This document shows positions 24,884 through 33,040 of a DNA stretch of 63,831 bases, piece by piece. The DNA comes from Solirubrobacteraceae bacterium (GTDB lineage: Bacteria > Actinomycetota > Thermoleophilia > Solirubrobacterales > Solirubrobacteraceae). The notes beneath the pieces were generated by a model. It was not told the origin of the DNA and did no database searches. It worked only from the letters and a program-made list of their open reading frames with translations. Location of the stretch: assembly GCA_025934395.1 (NCBI GenBank), contig JAICYC010000010.1, forward strand, positions 1-63,831. The letters are read 5' to 3'. Position numbers and translations under genes: made by a program. The stretch's first letter is position 1. Each line of letters begins with the position of its first letter.

Positions 24884-26701
24884 GTGCGCCGCTCGGCCCT
24901 GTTCGTCGTGTGCACGTGCGTGTGCACGCTCATGCTCACGGCCGCCGCGAGCGGCGCGGGATCGGTGACGCCCGGAAGCGCGTCCAGCTCCGCGCCCACC
25001 TCCGCGCCGGGGTCGGCGCGAGCGCCGTCGATCGAGCCCACGCTGAGCACGGGCGCGAGCGCCCCCACGACGACCTCCGAAGGGCCGATCCCGGTCGCGC
25101 GGTCGAACACCCCGCCGGTGGGCCGGCGGCTGTCTGCGAACCGTGTGCTCGCGATCGCCGCAGCGCTGCCCAAGATGAAGGCGGTTCGCAGGGAATACCC
25201 CGGCTCCTACGGGGGCGCCTATCTGAAGGGGCCGTTCCGGTGGCAGGTGAGCTACTTCTCGCGCGACGGCAAGAAGGAGATCGGGCAGGTGACGCTCGAC
25301 GACTTCAGCGGACGTGTGCTCGAACAGTGGACGGGCTTCCAGGTCGCGTGGACGATGGCGCGCGGCTACAAGGGCGCGTTCGGCGAGCACGTGACGAGCC
25401 TGTACGTGTGGCTGCCGCTGTGCCTGCTGTTCTTCGCGCCGTTCTTCAACCCGCGCAGGCCGTTCTCGCTGCTCCACCTCGACCTGCTCGTGCTGCTCGC
25501 GTTCTCGGTCTCGCTGGCGTTCTTCGACCACGCCAACATCTACGCGTCGGTCCCGCTCGTCTACCCGCCGCTGCTCTACCTGCTCGGGCGGATGCTCGCT
25601 GTGCTCGTGCGCGGTCGGCGTGCGCGGGCCGTCGAGGCCAGGCCGCTGCGCCTGCTCGTGCCCACGGCGTGGCTCGCGGTCGCGGTCGTGTTTCTGATCG
25701 GCTTCCGGGTCGGGCTGAACATCACGGACGGCAACGTGATCGACGTCGGCTACGCGGGCGTGATCGGGGCCGACAAGATCGTGCACGGAAAGCCGCTCTA
25801 CGGGCACTACCCGAGCGACAACGAACACGGCGACACCTACGGCCCGGTCAACTACGAGGCGTACGTCCCGTTCGAGCAGACCTTCGGCTGGAGCGGCACG
25901 TGGGACGACCTGCCCGCCTCGCACGCCGCAGCGATCTTCTTCGACCTGATGGCGCTCGCGTTGCTGTTCCTGATCGGCCGCCGCATGCGCGGGCCGACGC
26001 TCGGCGTGGCGCTCGCGTACGCGTGGGTGTCGTTCCCGTTCACCCTCTACGCGCTCGAGAGCGATTCCAACGACACGCTGGTGGCGGTGCTCGTGCTCGC
26101 CGCCGTGCTCGCCGCGAGCTACCGCCGCCCGGCCGCCACCGCCGCCCGCGGCGCGTTCGCGGCGTTCGCGGGCCTGACGAAGTTCGCGCCGCTCGCGCTC
26201 GCCCCGATCTTCGCGCTCCACGGGTTGCGCGAGCAGCCGCCGCGCAGGCGCCCGCTCGCCCTCGTGACGTTCCTGCTGGCGTTCGCGGGCGCCGTGGCGC
26301 TCGCGAGCGTTCCCGCGCTCGCACACAACTCACTGCACACGATCTACGAGCGCACGATCGAATATCAGGCCAACCGCGGCTCGCCGTTCTCCGTCTGGGG
26401 CCTGTACGGCGGTCTCGGCGGGGTCCAGCTCGGTGTGGAGATCGCCGCGGTCGTGCTCGCCCTCGGGCTCGCGGTGCTCCCGCGCCGCGGCGACCTCGCG
26501 GGCCTCTCGGCGGCGTGCGCGGCGGCGATCATCGCCACGCAGCTCGGGATCGAACACTGGTTCTACCTGTACGTCCCGTGGTTCTTCCCGCTCGTGATGC
26601 TGGCGCTGCTCGGGCGCTTCAGCGCTCCGCAGCGCCCGCTGCCGGACGCGGCATCAGAACCTGCTCGATCGAATCTGCCCGCCGTGGCGCTGAGCAGCTG
26701 A
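24884..26701 (+). CDS. GT-C-fold membrane glycosyltransferase-like protein
   Basis: A 605-residue protein. A signal-like first helix precedes an outside domain of about 130 residues containing YLKGPFRWQVSYFSRDGKKE and LDDFSGRVLEQWTG, a PepSY-like stretch. About ten membrane helices follow, with outside loops such as HGKPLYGHYPSDNEHGDTYG and GLTKFAPLALAP, the latter typical of DUF2029/GT87-type enzymes that use polyprenyl-phosphate sugars. The acceptor is unknown. The start is GTG. Its last 83 bases overlap the 3' end of the convergent ymdB gene. Confidence 0.72.
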   Translation: MRRSALFVVCTCVCTLMLTAAASGAGSVTPGSASSSAPTSAPGSARAPSIEPTLSTGASAPTTTSEGPIPVARSNTPPVGRRLSANRVLAIAAALPKMKAVRREYPGSYGGAYLKGPFRWQVSYFSRDGKKEIGQVTLDDFSGRVLEQWTGFQVAWTMARGYKGAFGEHVTSLYVWLPLCLLFFAPFFNPRRPFSLLHLDLLVLLAFSVSLAFFDHANIYASVPLVYPPLLYLLGRMLAVLVRGRRARAVEARPLRLLVPTAWLAVAVVFLIGFRVGLNITDGNVIDVGYAGVIGADKIVHGKPLYGHYPSDNEHGDTYGPVNYEAYVPFEQTFGWSGTWDDLPASHAAAIFFDLMALALLFLIGRRMRGPTLGVALAYAWVSFPFTLYALESDSNDTLVAVLVLAAVLAASYRRPAATAARGAFAAFAGLTKFAPLALAPIFALHGLREQPPRRRPLALVTFLLAFAGAVALASVPALAHNSLHTIYERTIEYQANRGSPFSVWGLYGGLGGVQLGVEIAAVVLALGLAVLPRRGDLAGLSAACAAAIIATQLGIEHWFYLYVPWFFPLVMLALLGRFSAPQRPLPDAASEPARSNLPAVALSS

Positions 26702-27464
26702 CCACCACGCCCATCAGCCACGGGTCCTCGGGCAAGGTCTCGAAACGGACGGGCATCTGCGACAGCAGCGACTCGATCGCCTGCTCGCGCTTGACGCCGA
26801 TCACGCCCCCGCGCGGCCCGGTCATCCCCACGTCGGTGATGTACGCGGTGCCACCCGGGAGCACCCGGGCGTCGGCGGTGGGCACGTGCGTGTGCGTGCC
26901 CACCACCGCGCTCACGCGCCCATCGAGGTGCCAGCCCATGGCGACCTTCTCCGACGTCGCCTCCGCGTGCACGTCGACGAGCACGTGGTCGACGTCGCCC
27001 ACCTCCGACAGCGCGACCTCGATCTCCGTGAAGGCCGAGCGCCCGGCGCGCAGGTAGAGGTTGCCGCTGATGTTGATCACGCCGAGGCGCACGCCGTCGT
27101 GCTCCACCACGCACGTGCCGCGCCCGGGCTGGCTGCGAAGGAAGTTCGCGGGGCGCACGATCCGCTCGCTCGCCTCCAGATAGGGATAGATCTCGCGACG
27201 GTGGTAGGTGTGGTTGCCGAGCGTGATCGCGTCCACGCCCGCGGCGAACATCTGGTCGGCGTTCTTCGGCGTGATGCCCAGCCCGCCGGCCGCGTTCTCG
27301 CCGTTGACGACCACGAACGTGGGCTCGTGGCGCTCGCGCAGGACCGGCAGGCAGTCGAGCAGCGTTTCGCGCCCAAGGCCACCCACGACATCGCCGACGA
27401 ACAGGATCTTGGCGGGCGCGGCGGAGCCCGCCGCGCCCGTTTGCGCCGCCTGAGGCTCAGCCAT
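26619..27464 (-). CDS. ymdB: YmdB/TIGR00282-type metallophosphoesterase
   Basis: A 281-residue dimetal phosphodiesterase. Motifs are ILFVGDVVGGLGRETL, VVVNGENAAGGLGITPK, ITLGNHTYHRREI, DVHAEATSEKVAMGW and VVGTHTHVPTADARVLPGGT, all metal or active-site segments. Relatives hydrolyse 2',3'-cyclic nucleotides and affect motility and biofilm choices in Bacillus. The residue after NHT is Tyr-His where many have Trp-Asp. The extra C-terminal 20 residues come from the overlap with the convergent gene. The ATG lies 2 bases from the first possible start of the divergent AI-2E-family gene. Confidence 0.9.
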   Translation of the reverse strand: MAEPQAAQTGAAGSAAPAKILFVGDVVGGLGRETLLDCLPVLRERHEPTFVVVNGENAAGGLGITPKNADQMFAAGVDAITLGNHTYHRREIYPYLEASERIVRPANFLRSQPGRGTCVVEHDGVRLGVINISGNLYLRAGRSAFTEIEVALSEVGDVDHVLVDVHAEATSEKVAMGWHLDGRVSAVVGTHTHVPTADARVLPGGTAYITDVGMTGPRGGVIGVKREQAIESLLSQMPVRFETLPEDPWLMGVVVSCSAPRRADSIEQVLMPRPAAGAAER

Positions 27465-27466
27465 AC

Positions 27467-28744
27467 TTGCCCGATGGTGGGAGGCCGCTGATCAGGGGCT
27501 TGCGCAAAGGCATCCTGCGCAGGCGCAGGCACCCCAAGGCCGAGCCGCCCACGCCCGAGGAGGAGAGGCTCGCCGAGAGCCCCGACGAGGTCCGCGTGCC
27601 ACCGCCCCGAACGGTCGTGCCGCGCTGGGTGCAGCTCGTCCTGCTGCCGCTCGCGCTCGTGGCGGTGTGGGCGATCGGGAAAGCCGCCGGCAAAGTCCTC
27701 CTGCTGTTCATCGTCGCGGCGCTGATCGCGCTGATCCTCAACCCGGCGGTGGCGTTCGTGCACCGCCCGCGCTTTCCGCGCGGCCTCGCGGTGCTCGCCG
27801 TGTATCTCGCGTTCTTCGTCGGGCTCGCGGGCATCGGGTTCCTGCTGGCGAACCCTATCTCCCACCAGGTTCAGCGGTTCTCGAACAACCTGCCCAACCT
27901 CGAACACGAAGCCAACCACCAGCTGCTCGAAGCGGAACGCTTCCTCAACAAACACGGCATCCACGTGAAGGTCGTCAAACCGGGGAAAACCGCCCTCCAG
28001 AGCCTCACCGACAAAGTCTCCAAGAGCGCCGGCAAATTCGCCTCGTTCGGCACCGCGCTGCTGACCGAAATCGCCAACGCGATCTTCGACCTGGTGCTGA
28101 TCTTCGTGCTGTCGGTCTACATGCTGTTGTACGGGCCGGAGATCGGCCGGCTCGTCCGGCGCGTGATGCCCAGCGGAGACGGCTCGAAGGCCGACGACTA
28201 CCCGCTCCTCGTCCAGCGCGCCGTGTCGAGGTACGTGGGGGGCCAGCTCCTGTTCAGCATCATCATGGGCCTCTCCTCCGGGGTCTCGCTCTACATCTTC
28301 GGGCTCACCAACGTGTTCCCGGACGGCAGCAAGTACGCGATCGCCTTCGGCGTCTTCTACGGGGTGATGGAGCTCGTCCCCTACATCGGGCCGATCCTCG
28401 GCGCCGTGCCGCCGGTCCTCGTGGCGCTGTTCACGAACCCGATCAGCGCCGTGTGGCTGATCCTGCTGTTCATCGCGCTGCAGCAGCTCGAGGGCCACAT
28501 CGTCGCCCCGCAGGTGTTCGGGCACACGCTGCGCATCAACCCGCTGCTCGTGATCTTCGCCCTGCTGCTCGGCCTGGAGGTGCACGGGGTGGTGGGCGCG
28601 CTCGTCGCCCTGCCGATCCTGTCGGTGCTTCGCGAGACAGCCGTCTACCTCGCGCGTCACGTCACGTTCGAGGCGTGGGACGGGCGCACCGACCGCAGCA
28701 CCCCCGGCTCGCAGGGGCAGGCTGGCGAGCGCGGCGTGCTGTGA
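27467..28744 (+). CDS. AI-2E transporter family permease
   Basis: A 425-residue membrane protein. A charged cytoplasmic N-terminus (to about 45) precedes two helix pairs and an outside domain at about 130-205 (NLPNLEHEANHQLLEAERF). The conserved C-terminal half has GGQLLFSIIMGLSSGVSLYI, VMELVPYIGPILGAVPPVL, QQLEGHIVAPQVFG and LLGLEVHGVVGALVALPIL. Members export signals or act in cation/proton exchange; the substrate is not predictable. The start is uncertain: TTG at 27467 or TTG at 27500. Glu/Lys codons switch to GAA/AAA only in the outside domain. The stop overlaps the next start (GTGA). Confidence 0.85.
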   Translation: MPDGGRPLIRGLRKGILRRRRHPKAEPPTPEEERLAESPDEVRVPPPRTVVPRWVQLVLLPLALVAVWAIGKAAGKVLLLFIVAALIALILNPAVAFVHRPRFPRGLAVLAVYLAFFVGLAGIGFLLANPISHQVQRFSNNLPNLEHEANHQLLEAERFLNKHGIHVKVVKPGKTALQSLTDKVSKSAGKFASFGTALLTEIANAIFDLVLIFVLSVYMLLYGPEIGRLVRRVMPSGDGSKADDYPLLVQRAVSRYVGGQLLFSIIMGLSSGVSLYIFGLTNVFPDGSKYAIAFGVFYGVMELVPYIGPILGAVPPVLVALFTNPISAVWLILLFIALQQLEGHIVAPQVFGHTLRINPLLVIFALLLGLEVHGVVGALVALPILSVLRETAVYLARHVTFEAWDGRTDRSTPGSQGQAGERGVL

Positions 28745-29457
28745 GCGCCGTCCTGGAGGTCGAGGGCGTCGGCAAGCGCTACGGCGCCGTGCAGGCGCTC
28801 GCCGATGTCTCCTTCTCGACGGACGCGGGCGAGGTCGTCGCCGTGATCGGCCCCAACGGCGCCGGCAAGACGACGCTCCTGTCGATCATCGCGGGCAGCC
28901 TCGCGGCGGACTCCGGTGATGTGCGCCCCGCGCCCGAGCGCGTGGGCTGGGCGCCGCAGCAGGCCGCGCTGTACGCGCGCCTCACGGTCGCTGAGAACCT
29001 CGAGCTGTTCGCCCGCCTGGAGCGCGTGCCCGATCCCCGCGCGGCGGTGGCTGCGATGCTCGCGCAGACCGAGCTGACCGAGCGCTCCGGGACGCTGGTG
29101 GGGGAGCTCTCCGGCGGCAACCGCCAGCGGGTGAACGTCGCGCTCGCGCTGATCGCGCAGCCGCCGGTGCTCGCGCTCGACGAGCCCTCCGCCGCGCTCG
29201 ACCCCGCCCAGCGCGAGCGCCTGTGGCGCTTCGTCTCGGGCCTGGCGGCGCGCGGCACCGCGATCGTGTTCTCCACCCACAACGTCAACGAGGCGCAGCG
29301 CTACGCACAGCGCGCGATCGTGCTCGCCGATGGACGGATGCTGTTCGACGGCACGCCCGACGCGCTGCTCGCGGCGCAGCCCGAGGCGGGCGCCGACCTG
29401 GAGCGCGCGCTCGTGCTGTTCCTCGAGGCCCGCGCCCGCGCCGCCCCGGCAGGCTGA
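28741..29457 (+). CDS. ABC exporter, ATP-binding protein
   Basis: A 238-residue ABC-2-type ATPase. It has Walker A GPNGAGKTT, Q-loop region APQQAALYARLTVAEN, signature LSGGNRQRVNVALALI, Walker B VLALDEPSAALDP and switch His in FSTHNVNEAQRYAQRA. The GTG start overlaps the TGA of the permease-like gene before it, and its TGA overlaps the ATG of the membrane partner after it, so all three are translated in sequence. It resembles Na+/drug/lipid exporter ATPases; the cargo is unknown. Confidence 0.9.
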   Translation: MSAVLEVEGVGKRYGAVQALADVSFSTDAGEVVAVIGPNGAGKTTLLSIIAGSLAADSGDVRPAPERVGWAPQQAALYARLTVAENLELFARLERVPDPRAAVAAMLAQTELTERSGTLVGELSGGNRQRVNVALALIAQPPVLALDEPSAALDPAQRERLWRFVSGLAARGTAIVFSTHNVNEAQRYAQRAIVLADGRMLFDGTPDALLAAQPEAGADLERALVLFLEARARAAPAG

Positions 29458-30788
29458 TGCGCTGGCTGCTCACGAAGGATCTGCGGATCCTGGGGCGCTC
29501 GCGGCTGCTCGTGGCGCTGCTCGTCGTCTACCCGGTCGTGATCGCGCTGCTGATCGGGCTGGCGCTCTCGCGCGGGCCCGGGCGCCCGCGCGTGGCGGTC
29601 GTCGACGAGACCCCGCCCGGCGAAACGGTCCAGGTGGGCACCGAGCGCGTCGAAGTGCACCGGTACGTGCAGCAGCTGTTCGACCAGCTCGACGCGATCG
29701 AGGTGCCCACGCGCGAGCAGGCGGTCGCGAAGGTCCGCTCGGGGGGCGCGCTCGCGGCGGTGGTGATCCCGCCGAACATCGTCACGAAGGCATCCTCGGG
29801 GACCGAGCAGGGCGAGCTCGAGCTGATCTACAACGGCGACGCGCTCGAGCAGTCGCTCGTGCAATCGCAGCTCAGCTCGGCGCTCGCCGAAGCCAACCTG
29901 GGGTTCTCCAAGCAGATCCAGGACGTCGCCGCGCAGGCGATCGACCAGCTGCTGAAGGGCGGCAACCTCAGCGAGATCGGCGCGCCCGCGGACCTCGTCG
30001 GCCTGGAGCAGATCCCGGCGCTGCTCGCGCGCGTGATCGCGCACCAGCGGCCGGGCCCGGACCGCGATGCGCTCCAGCGCGTCGCCACGTTCGCCGACTT
30101 CGCCGCGCAGAACCTGACCCTCAGCAAGCGCGTGCTCGCGAGCGTCGGCCAGCCGATCAAAGTCAGGAGCACGCTCCTGCACGGGCGTCGCACGCCGCTC
30201 GACACGTTCGCGGTGGTCGTCGCCGTGAGCATCTCGCTGATGTTCATCTCGGTGCTGCTCGCCGCAGGCGCGATCGCGCTGGAGCGCGAGGAGCACGCGC
30301 TGCACCGGCTGCTGCGGGGGCTCGTGCGGGTGCGCGTGCTGCTCGCCGAGAAGTGCGCGCTCGCCGGCGGCTGCGGCTTCGTCGTCGCGCTCGCGATGCT
30401 CGCCGGCGTGGGTGCGTTCGTGCCGCTTCGCTGGGGGCGCTTCCCGCTGTGGCTCGCCGCGCTCGCGCTCGGCGCCGCGGCGTTCGCCGCGCTCGGCGTC
30501 GCGATCGGCGTGCTCGCCCGCGAGGTGCGTGCCGCCTCCCTGCTCGCGTTCCTGCTGTCGCTGCCGTTGGCGTTCCTCGCGCTGGTCCCGCGCGGCGCCG
30601 TCGCGCGCGGCATCTACGACTCGATCAACGTGATCTCGTTCGTGTTCCCCTACAAGGCTGCGCTGCAGGCCCTCGACGCAGCCGTGAACGGGTCGGCACC
30701 GGCGATCGGCGGCTCGCTCGCCCATCTGGCCGTGCTCGCGCTCGCTTTCTCCGTGCTCGCAGGCGCGGGCCTCGCGCGCTCGCGCTGA
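29457..30788 (+). CDS. ABC-2 type exporter, membrane subunit
   Basis: A 443-residue protein with one N-terminal membrane helix (about 18-38), a long outside domain (about 40-245) with VRSGGALAAVVIPPNI and LELIYNGDALEQS, and five C-terminal helices. The helices include TFAVVVAVSISLMFIS and the ABC-2 coupling region ALEREEHALHRLLRG. This layout matches ABC-2/YhgE-type exporters. It starts one base inside the ATPase stop codon (TGATG), so the two are the subunits of one exporter. Confidence 0.87.
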   Translation: MRWLLTKDLRILGRSRLLVALLVVYPVVIALLIGLALSRGPGRPRVAVVDETPPGETVQVGTERVEVHRYVQQLFDQLDAIEVPTREQAVAKVRSGGALAAVVIPPNIVTKASSGTEQGELELIYNGDALEQSLVQSQLSSALAEANLGFSKQIQDVAAQAIDQLLKGGNLSEIGAPADLVGLEQIPALLARVIAHQRPGPDRDALQRVATFADFAAQNLTLSKRVLASVGQPIKVRSTLLHGRRTPLDTFAVVVAVSISLMFISVLLAAGAIALEREEHALHRLLRGLVRVRVLLAEKCALAGGCGFVVALAMLAGVGAFVPLRWGRFPLWLAALALGAAAFAALGVAIGVLAREVRAASLLAFLLSLPLAFLALVPRGAVARGIYDSINVISFVFPYKAALQALDAAVNGSAPAIGGSLAHLAVLALAFSVLAGAGLARSR

Positions 30789-30834
30789 GTCCCGGGCGGA
30801 CCTCGGGCGTCCGCGCCGAGCGCCCGGGACTGTC

Positions 30835-30840
30835 TAACCT
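30835..30840 (+). promoter_or_regulatory. Probable -10 box (TAACCT) of the hemB operon
   Basis: TAACCT ends 7 bases before the ATG at 30848, again a leaderless arrangement. It would drive hemB and the overlapping downstream gene. Confidence 0.45.
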
Positions 30841-30847
30841 GGTTGGG

Positions 30848-31861
30848 ATGTCGTTTCCCAGCACGCGCCTGCGCAGGCTGCGCGCGAGCGCCGCGCTCCG
30901 CGGCCTGGTGCGCGAGACCGAGCTGCGCGCGGGCCAGCTCGTGCTGCCGCTGTTCGTCTCCGAGGAGCTCTCCGCGGGCGCATCGGGAGCAGCGCAGTCG
31001 AGCGCGCGCGTGCCGGTCGCGACGATGCCGGGCGTCAGCCGGCTGTCGATCGACGCCGCGGTCGCAGAGGCGGGCGAGGCGGCGGGCCTGGGGATCCCCG
31101 CGGTGCTCCTGTTCGGGATCCCGGCCGAGAAGGACGAGCAGGGGTCCGGCGCGTGGGACGCGGAGGGCGCGGTCCAGCTCGCCACGCAGGCGATCAAGAG
31201 CGCACACCCCGAGCTGCTGGTGATCACGGACGTGTGCCTCTGCGAGTACACCACCCACGGGCACTGCGGCGTGCTCGAGCCGGACGGCACCGTGAGCAAC
31301 GACGCGACGGTGGAGCTGCTGGCCCGCGCCGCCGTCAGCCACGCGCGCGCGGGGGCGGACATCGTCGCCCCCTCCGACATGATGGACGGCCGCGTGGGCG
31401 CGATCCGCGAGGAGCTCGACGGGGAGGGCCTCGGCGACGTGCCGATCCTCGCCTACTCGGCGAAGTTCGCCTCGGCCTTCTACGGCCCGTTCCGCGATGC
31501 AGCGGGCTCCACGCCGGCGTTCGGGGACCGGCGCGCCTACCAGATGGACCCCGCCAACGGCCGCGAGGCGGTGCGCGAGGCGATGCTGGACGTCCAGGAG
31601 GGCGCCGACATGGTGATGGTCAAGCCCGCGCTCGCCTATGGCGACCTGATCCGCGCGATCAAGGAGGCGGCGGGCCTCCCCGTGGCGGCCTACAACGTGA
31701 GCGGCGAGTATGCGATGGTCAAGGCAGCCGCGGCGGCGGGCCACATCGACGAGCGCGCCGCGGTCCTGGAGATCCTGACCTCGCTGGGACGGGCGGGCGC
31801 GGACGTGATCATCACCTACCACGCAAAGGACGCAGCGCAGTGGCTGGCCGAGCAGAAGTGA
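30848..31861 (+). CDS. hemB: Delta-aminolevulinic acid dehydratase (porphobilinogen synthase)
   Basis: A 337-residue TIM-barrel enzyme that joins two 5-aminolevulinate molecules into porphobilinogen in the cytoplasm. Both catalytic lysines are present: Lys206 in AYSAKFASAFYGPF and Lys259 in MVMVKPALAYGDLI. The metal site reads DVCLCEYTTHGHCG, the three-cysteine zinc form. Length is normal. It overlaps the next gene, a siroheme-decarboxylase-like fusion, by 4 bases, and hemL follows, so these are an organised tetrapyrrole group. Confidence 0.96.
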   Translation: MSFPSTRLRRLRASAALRGLVRETELRAGQLVLPLFVSEELSAGASGAAQSSARVPVATMPGVSRLSIDAAVAEAGEAAGLGIPAVLLFGIPAEKDEQGSGAWDAEGAVQLATQAIKSAHPELLVITDVCLCEYTTHGHCGVLEPDGTVSNDATVELLARAAVSHARAGADIVAPSDMMDGRVGAIREELDGEGLGDVPILAYSAKFASAFYGPFRDAAGSTPAFGDRRAYQMDPANGREAVREAMLDVQEGADMVMVKPALAYGDLIRAIKEAAGLPVAAYNVSGEYAMVKAAAAAGHIDERAAVLEILTSLGRAGADVIITYHAKDAAQWLAEQK

Positions 31862-32961
31862 GCAGCATCGACGCCGACGCGGCGCGCGCAGCGGCCGCCA
31901 CGCCGAAGATCCGCAGTCGCCGCGACGGCGCGGCGATCCCGCTCGACGACGTCGACAAGCGAGTGCTCAACCTGATGCAGGGGAGCTTCCCGATCGCCGA
32001 GCGCCCCTACCAGCACGTGGCGAGCCTCGCGGGGATCGAGGAGCAGGAGCTGATGGTGCGGGTGCGGCGCCTGCTCGAGAAGCGCATCGTGCGCCAGGTC
32101 ACGCCGATCTTCGACACGCGCGCGCTCGGCTACTCCTCGATGCTCGTGGCGGCGAAGGTGGACCCGGAGCACCCGCATCGCGCAGCACACGTGATCAACG
32201 AGCACCCGGGCGTGTCGCACAACTACCTGCGCAACCACGAGTTCAACCTGTGGTTCACGATCGCCACCGAGCCCGACTCCGAGCTGGGGCTGCAGGGAAC
32301 GCTCGAGGTGCTCGCGCGCGCGGCGGGCGCCGAGTCCGTGCGCCAGCTGCCAACGCTGAAGCTGTTCAAGATCCGCATGGACCTGGAGATGGAGGGCGAC
32401 ACCAACGCCCTCGCGAGCTTCGCGGAGGCGAGCGAGCCGGTGGAGCTCGAGCCGCAGCCGTATGACGAGCGCGACATCGCGGTGATCCGTGCGCTGCAGG
32501 GCGACATGGATGTCGTGCCCGAGCCCTATGCCGCCGCGGCCGGCGAGCTCGGCCTCACCCAGCGCGACTTCCTCGACCACCTGTCGAGCATGCAGGAGCG
32601 CGGGCTGCTGCGGCGCGTGGCCGCGATCCTCTATCACCGCCGCGCGGGCTTCTCCGCGAACGGCATGGGGGTGTGGAAGGTGCCGGACGAGGACGTCTTC
32701 GCCGTCGGGTGCCGCATGGCTGCCTTCCGCGGCATCTCGCACTGCTACCAGCGCCCCACCTACGAGGACTGGCCCTACTCGGTGTTCACGATGGCGCACG
32801 GCCGCTCCAAGGAGGAGTGCGACGCGGTGCTGGACGCGATCGCAGAGGACACCGGGATCAGCGAGCGCGCGACCCTCTACTCCTCGACCGAGTTCAAGAA
32901 GATCCGGCTCCTCTACTTCACCGACGAGTTCAAGGACTGGGAGCGCCGGCACGGCGGCTGA
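31858..32961 (+). CDS. Fused AhbA-AhbB-type siroheme decarboxylase (Lrp/AsnC-like fold)
   Basis: A 367-residue protein made of two Lrp/AsnC-like halves. The N-half (about 28-185) has a winged-helix part and HNYLRNHEFNLWFT. The C-half (about 205-360) has a second winged-helix part and SHCYQRPTYEDWPYSVFTM. These are the hallmark strings of AhbA/NirD and AhbB/NirL proteins, which in other organisms are separate subunits that decarboxylate siroheme to didecarboxysiroheme for haem or haem d1. Being fused and overlapping hemB by 4 bases argues for an enzyme, not a transcription regulator. Activity is inferred. The start is GTG. Confidence 0.8.
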   Translation: MSSIDADAARAAAATPKIRSRRDGAAIPLDDVDKRVLNLMQGSFPIAERPYQHVASLAGIEEQELMVRVRRLLEKRIVRQVTPIFDTRALGYSSMLVAAKVDPEHPHRAAHVINEHPGVSHNYLRNHEFNLWFTIATEPDSELGLQGTLEVLARAAGAESVRQLPTLKLFKIRMDLEMEGDTNALASFAEASEPVELEPQPYDERDIAVIRALQGDMDVVPEPYAAAAGELGLTQRDFLDHLSSMQERGLLRRVAAILYHRRAGFSANGMGVWKVPDEDVFAVGCRMAAFRGISHCYQRPTYEDWPYSVFTMAHGRSKEECDAVLDAIAEDTGISERATLYSSTEFKKIRLLYFTDEFKDWERRHGG

Positions 32962-33040
32962 GCCCGCGGGCGCGCCGCGCCGCGCCGTGCGGGCGTGCGG
33001 GTCGGCATCGCTGCCGGTGCGGGTAGGCAAGAATGGCACC

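Noticed and set aside
27077-28660. A minus-strand open frame of 527 codons opposite the AI-2E-family gene
   Set aside because: Composition is Arg/Glu/Asp/His-rich with no domain; the plus strand encodes a clear membrane permease.
31858-32961. The AsnC-like gene as an ordinary Lrp regulator
   Set aside because: It has two halves with the AhbA and AhbB hallmark strings and sits inside a haem gene group.
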